DNA from: JAIVJN01 sp036732565
Lineage (GTDB): Bacteria; Acidobacteriota; Vicinamibacteria; Vicinamibacterales; UBA2999
Length of the DNA: 6,594 bases
Assembly (NCBI GenBank): GCA_036732565.1
Contig: DAINCF010000404.1
Coordinates: 1 to 6,594, forward strand
Direction of reading: 5' to 3'
The position numbers and the translations under genes are program-made. How positions within the stretch are numbered: position 1 is the first letter of the stretch; each line of letters starts with the position of its first letter. Of the stretch, positions 5,595 through 6,594 are shown piece by piece. The notes below the pieces were generated by a model that made no database searches, was not told the DNA's origin, and saw only the letters and a list, made by a program, of their open reading frames with translations.

Positions 5595-5622
5595 GTAGGG
5601 GCGGCTCGCGAGCCGCCCCTAC
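5595..5622. repeat. Perfect 28-bp palindromic repeat (copy 2 of the intact pair)
   Basis: It is identical to 5502-5529, starting 93 bp downstream. On the minus strand, the TAG at its edge (5621-5619) is the stop codon of the methyltransferase gene. The pair therefore brackets the convergent gap, and each copy supplies the stop of its neighbouring gene. Confidence 0.88.
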
Positions 5623-6594
5623 ACATAATGTCGAGGGGCGTCGATGATCACGTGCCGTCTGCGGAGCTCGTCGTAGTCGGTGCCCAATGCTGACGCATCG
5701 AACGAGGCCGTGAGGTCGGCGTCCACCGTGACCCTGGCGGGGAGGTAGCGCTTGCACTCGCCGAACTCGTCCTCGTACTCCTGCGTAGGGAAGGTCAACG
5801 TCAGCACCGATGTGCCGTTGTGGTGCTCGACGCGATACAGAGGATTGACGGCCAGCGCGCCCGCAACCGCCGTTGATGGCGGCCGCGGCTCGTAGACCTG
5901 CAGGAGATCCACGTTGCGGGTGGCGATGAGCGTCAGCGAGGGCTCGCCGGCCAGGGCGTCGACCGGCGCCTGAGTGGAGAGGTCCAACGGCCGGCCCTCC
6001 AAGACCTGCGTCAGCAGCTGGCTGTCCTTGAACAATCGCGGCGCCATGGGCTCGAAGAGATCCAGATAGCCACGTGGCGTCAGCGTCATGCCCGCTGTGA
6101 AGTTCTCGCCGAGCGCGCTGTGCAGATGCGGCATCAGCACCACGCCGTCGTCGCCCGCCACGCGCATCATCTCCTCGGCCATCAACCGCTTCTGAAAGAT
6201 GTACGGAAACGCGTCGGAGCACATCACCAGCGAGAACGACCGGCGCATGAACGGCAGCGGATGATTGGCGTTGCAGCACACCGCCTCGCAGCCAGGCGCC
6301 ATGAACGTTCGCGCCACCCACAGCTTCCAGAAGAAGATGTCGGCCAGCATGGTGTGGTCGGGCGAGGTGAGCCCGCCGAGCAGGCGCGTCAGATGCCCGG
6401 AGCCGCCGCACAGATCCAGCACCTTGCGCGCGCGGACGCGGGCGTGGCTCGTGAGCGCGTTCAGCACGGCGCTGGCCGTGAGAAACGTCGGATCGGAGAA
6501 GCGATAGACGAAGTACTCGCCCTCCGCGTCGCGGCTCAAGAGGGCCATGGCCTCGCGGTACGTGGCTGGACGCGCGCCCCCACGCAGCGCGCGG
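5619..6594 (-). CDS. Class I SAM-dependent methyltransferase, 5' end beyond window
   Basis: About 324 residues are visible. Numbered from an internal Met at 6548, SAM-binding motif I is KVLDLCGGSGHLTRLL (42-57). It is followed by an acidic/Cys-rich strand region, LPFMRRSFSLVMCSDAFPYIFQ (typical of methyltransferase_11-like folds) and AEEMMRVAGDDGVVLMPHLHS. A C-terminal region of about 120 residues is less familiar. The reading frame continues in good sequence past 6548 to the edge (ATYREAMALLSRDAEGEYFVY), and the Met at 6548 has no well-spaced ribosome binding site, so the true start is probably outside. The substrate cannot be told. Lying next to an acetyltransferase operon it could modify sugars or envelope components, but the genes are convergent and not one operon. 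The last codons (HYV, stop) overlap repeat flank sequence. Confidence 0.85.
   Translation of the reverse strand, partial: RALRGGARPATYREAMALLSRDAEGEYFVYRFSDPTFLTASAVLNALTSHARVRARKVLDLCGGSGHLTRLLGGLTSPDHTMLADIFFWKLWVARTFMAPGCEAVCCNANHPLPFMRRSFSLVMCSDAFPYIFQKRLMAEEMMRVAGDDGVVLMPHLHSALGENFTAGMTLTPRGYLDLFEPMAPRLFKDSQLLTQVLEGRPLDLSTQAPVDALAGEPSLTLIATRNVDLLQVYEPRPPSTAVAGALAVNPLYRVEHHNGTSVLTLTFPTQEYEDEFGECKRYLPARVTVDADLTASFDASALGTDYDELRRRHVIIDAPRHYV

Noticed and set aside
5502..5622. CRISPR array
   Set aside because: Only two identical repeats, each a perfect palindrome with no cas genes. The intervening sequence is itself repeat-derived, and the same element occurs alone at 1569.
5548..6411. Minus-strand open frame (287 codons) in another phase of the methyltransferase
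   Set aside because: SAM motif I and the following motifs are in the other frame; this one is compositionally a shadow and reads through both repeats.

Overview
The window is high-GC, densely coding bacterial DNA with long shadow reading frames on both strands. The gene set suggests a Gram-negative soil-type bacterium: a secreted NHL beta-propeller protein, an uncharacterised outer-membrane-type lipoprotein, a YdeI/OmdA protein and an AlgI/AlgX-like acetylation pair. Together with the short GC-rich palindromes between genes, this reminds me of Acidobacteriota (Vicinamibacteria-like). That placement is an inference; there is no rRNA or other marker gene to confirm it.

Layout, left to right. 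(1) 1-210, minus: the N-terminal part of a secreted lectin-like protein that runs off the left edge. (2) 370-1572, plus: a secreted six-bladed propeller of the NHL / peptidyl-alpha-hydroxyglycine alpha-amidating lyase-like family, divergent from (1) across a 159-bp spacer. (3) 1609-2148, minus: a small predicted lipoprotein, convergent with (2); a palindrome lies in the 36-bp gap. (4) 2165-2737, plus: a YdeI/OmdA family protein, separated from the lipoprotein start by only 16 bp. (5) 2840-4312 and 4312-5505, plus: an operon of an AlgI-type MBOAT acyltransferase and an AlgX/AlgJ-type SGNH acetyltransferase that overlap by one base. (6) 5619-6594, minus: a class I SAM methyltransferase whose 5' end lies beyond the right edge, convergent with (5) across a 113-bp gap holding two identical perfect 28-bp palindromes.

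The best-defined functional unit is the MBOAT + SGNH pair. By analogy with AlgI/AlgJ/AlgX, it would pass acetyl groups across the inner membrane and attach them to an exported polysaccharide or other envelope glycan. No glycan synthesis or export genes are visible, so the acceptor is unknown.

The most unusual structural feature is the palindrome family (1569-1598, 5502-5529, 5595-5622). The TAG at the edge of each copy is also the stop codon of an adjacent gene, in three separate genes. The divergent copy carries a compensatory base-pair change in the stem. I found no clear sign of a wholly new multi-gene system. No stretch over 300 bases lacks a gene, and I saw no tRNA, rRNA, CRISPR array, transposase or integrase.
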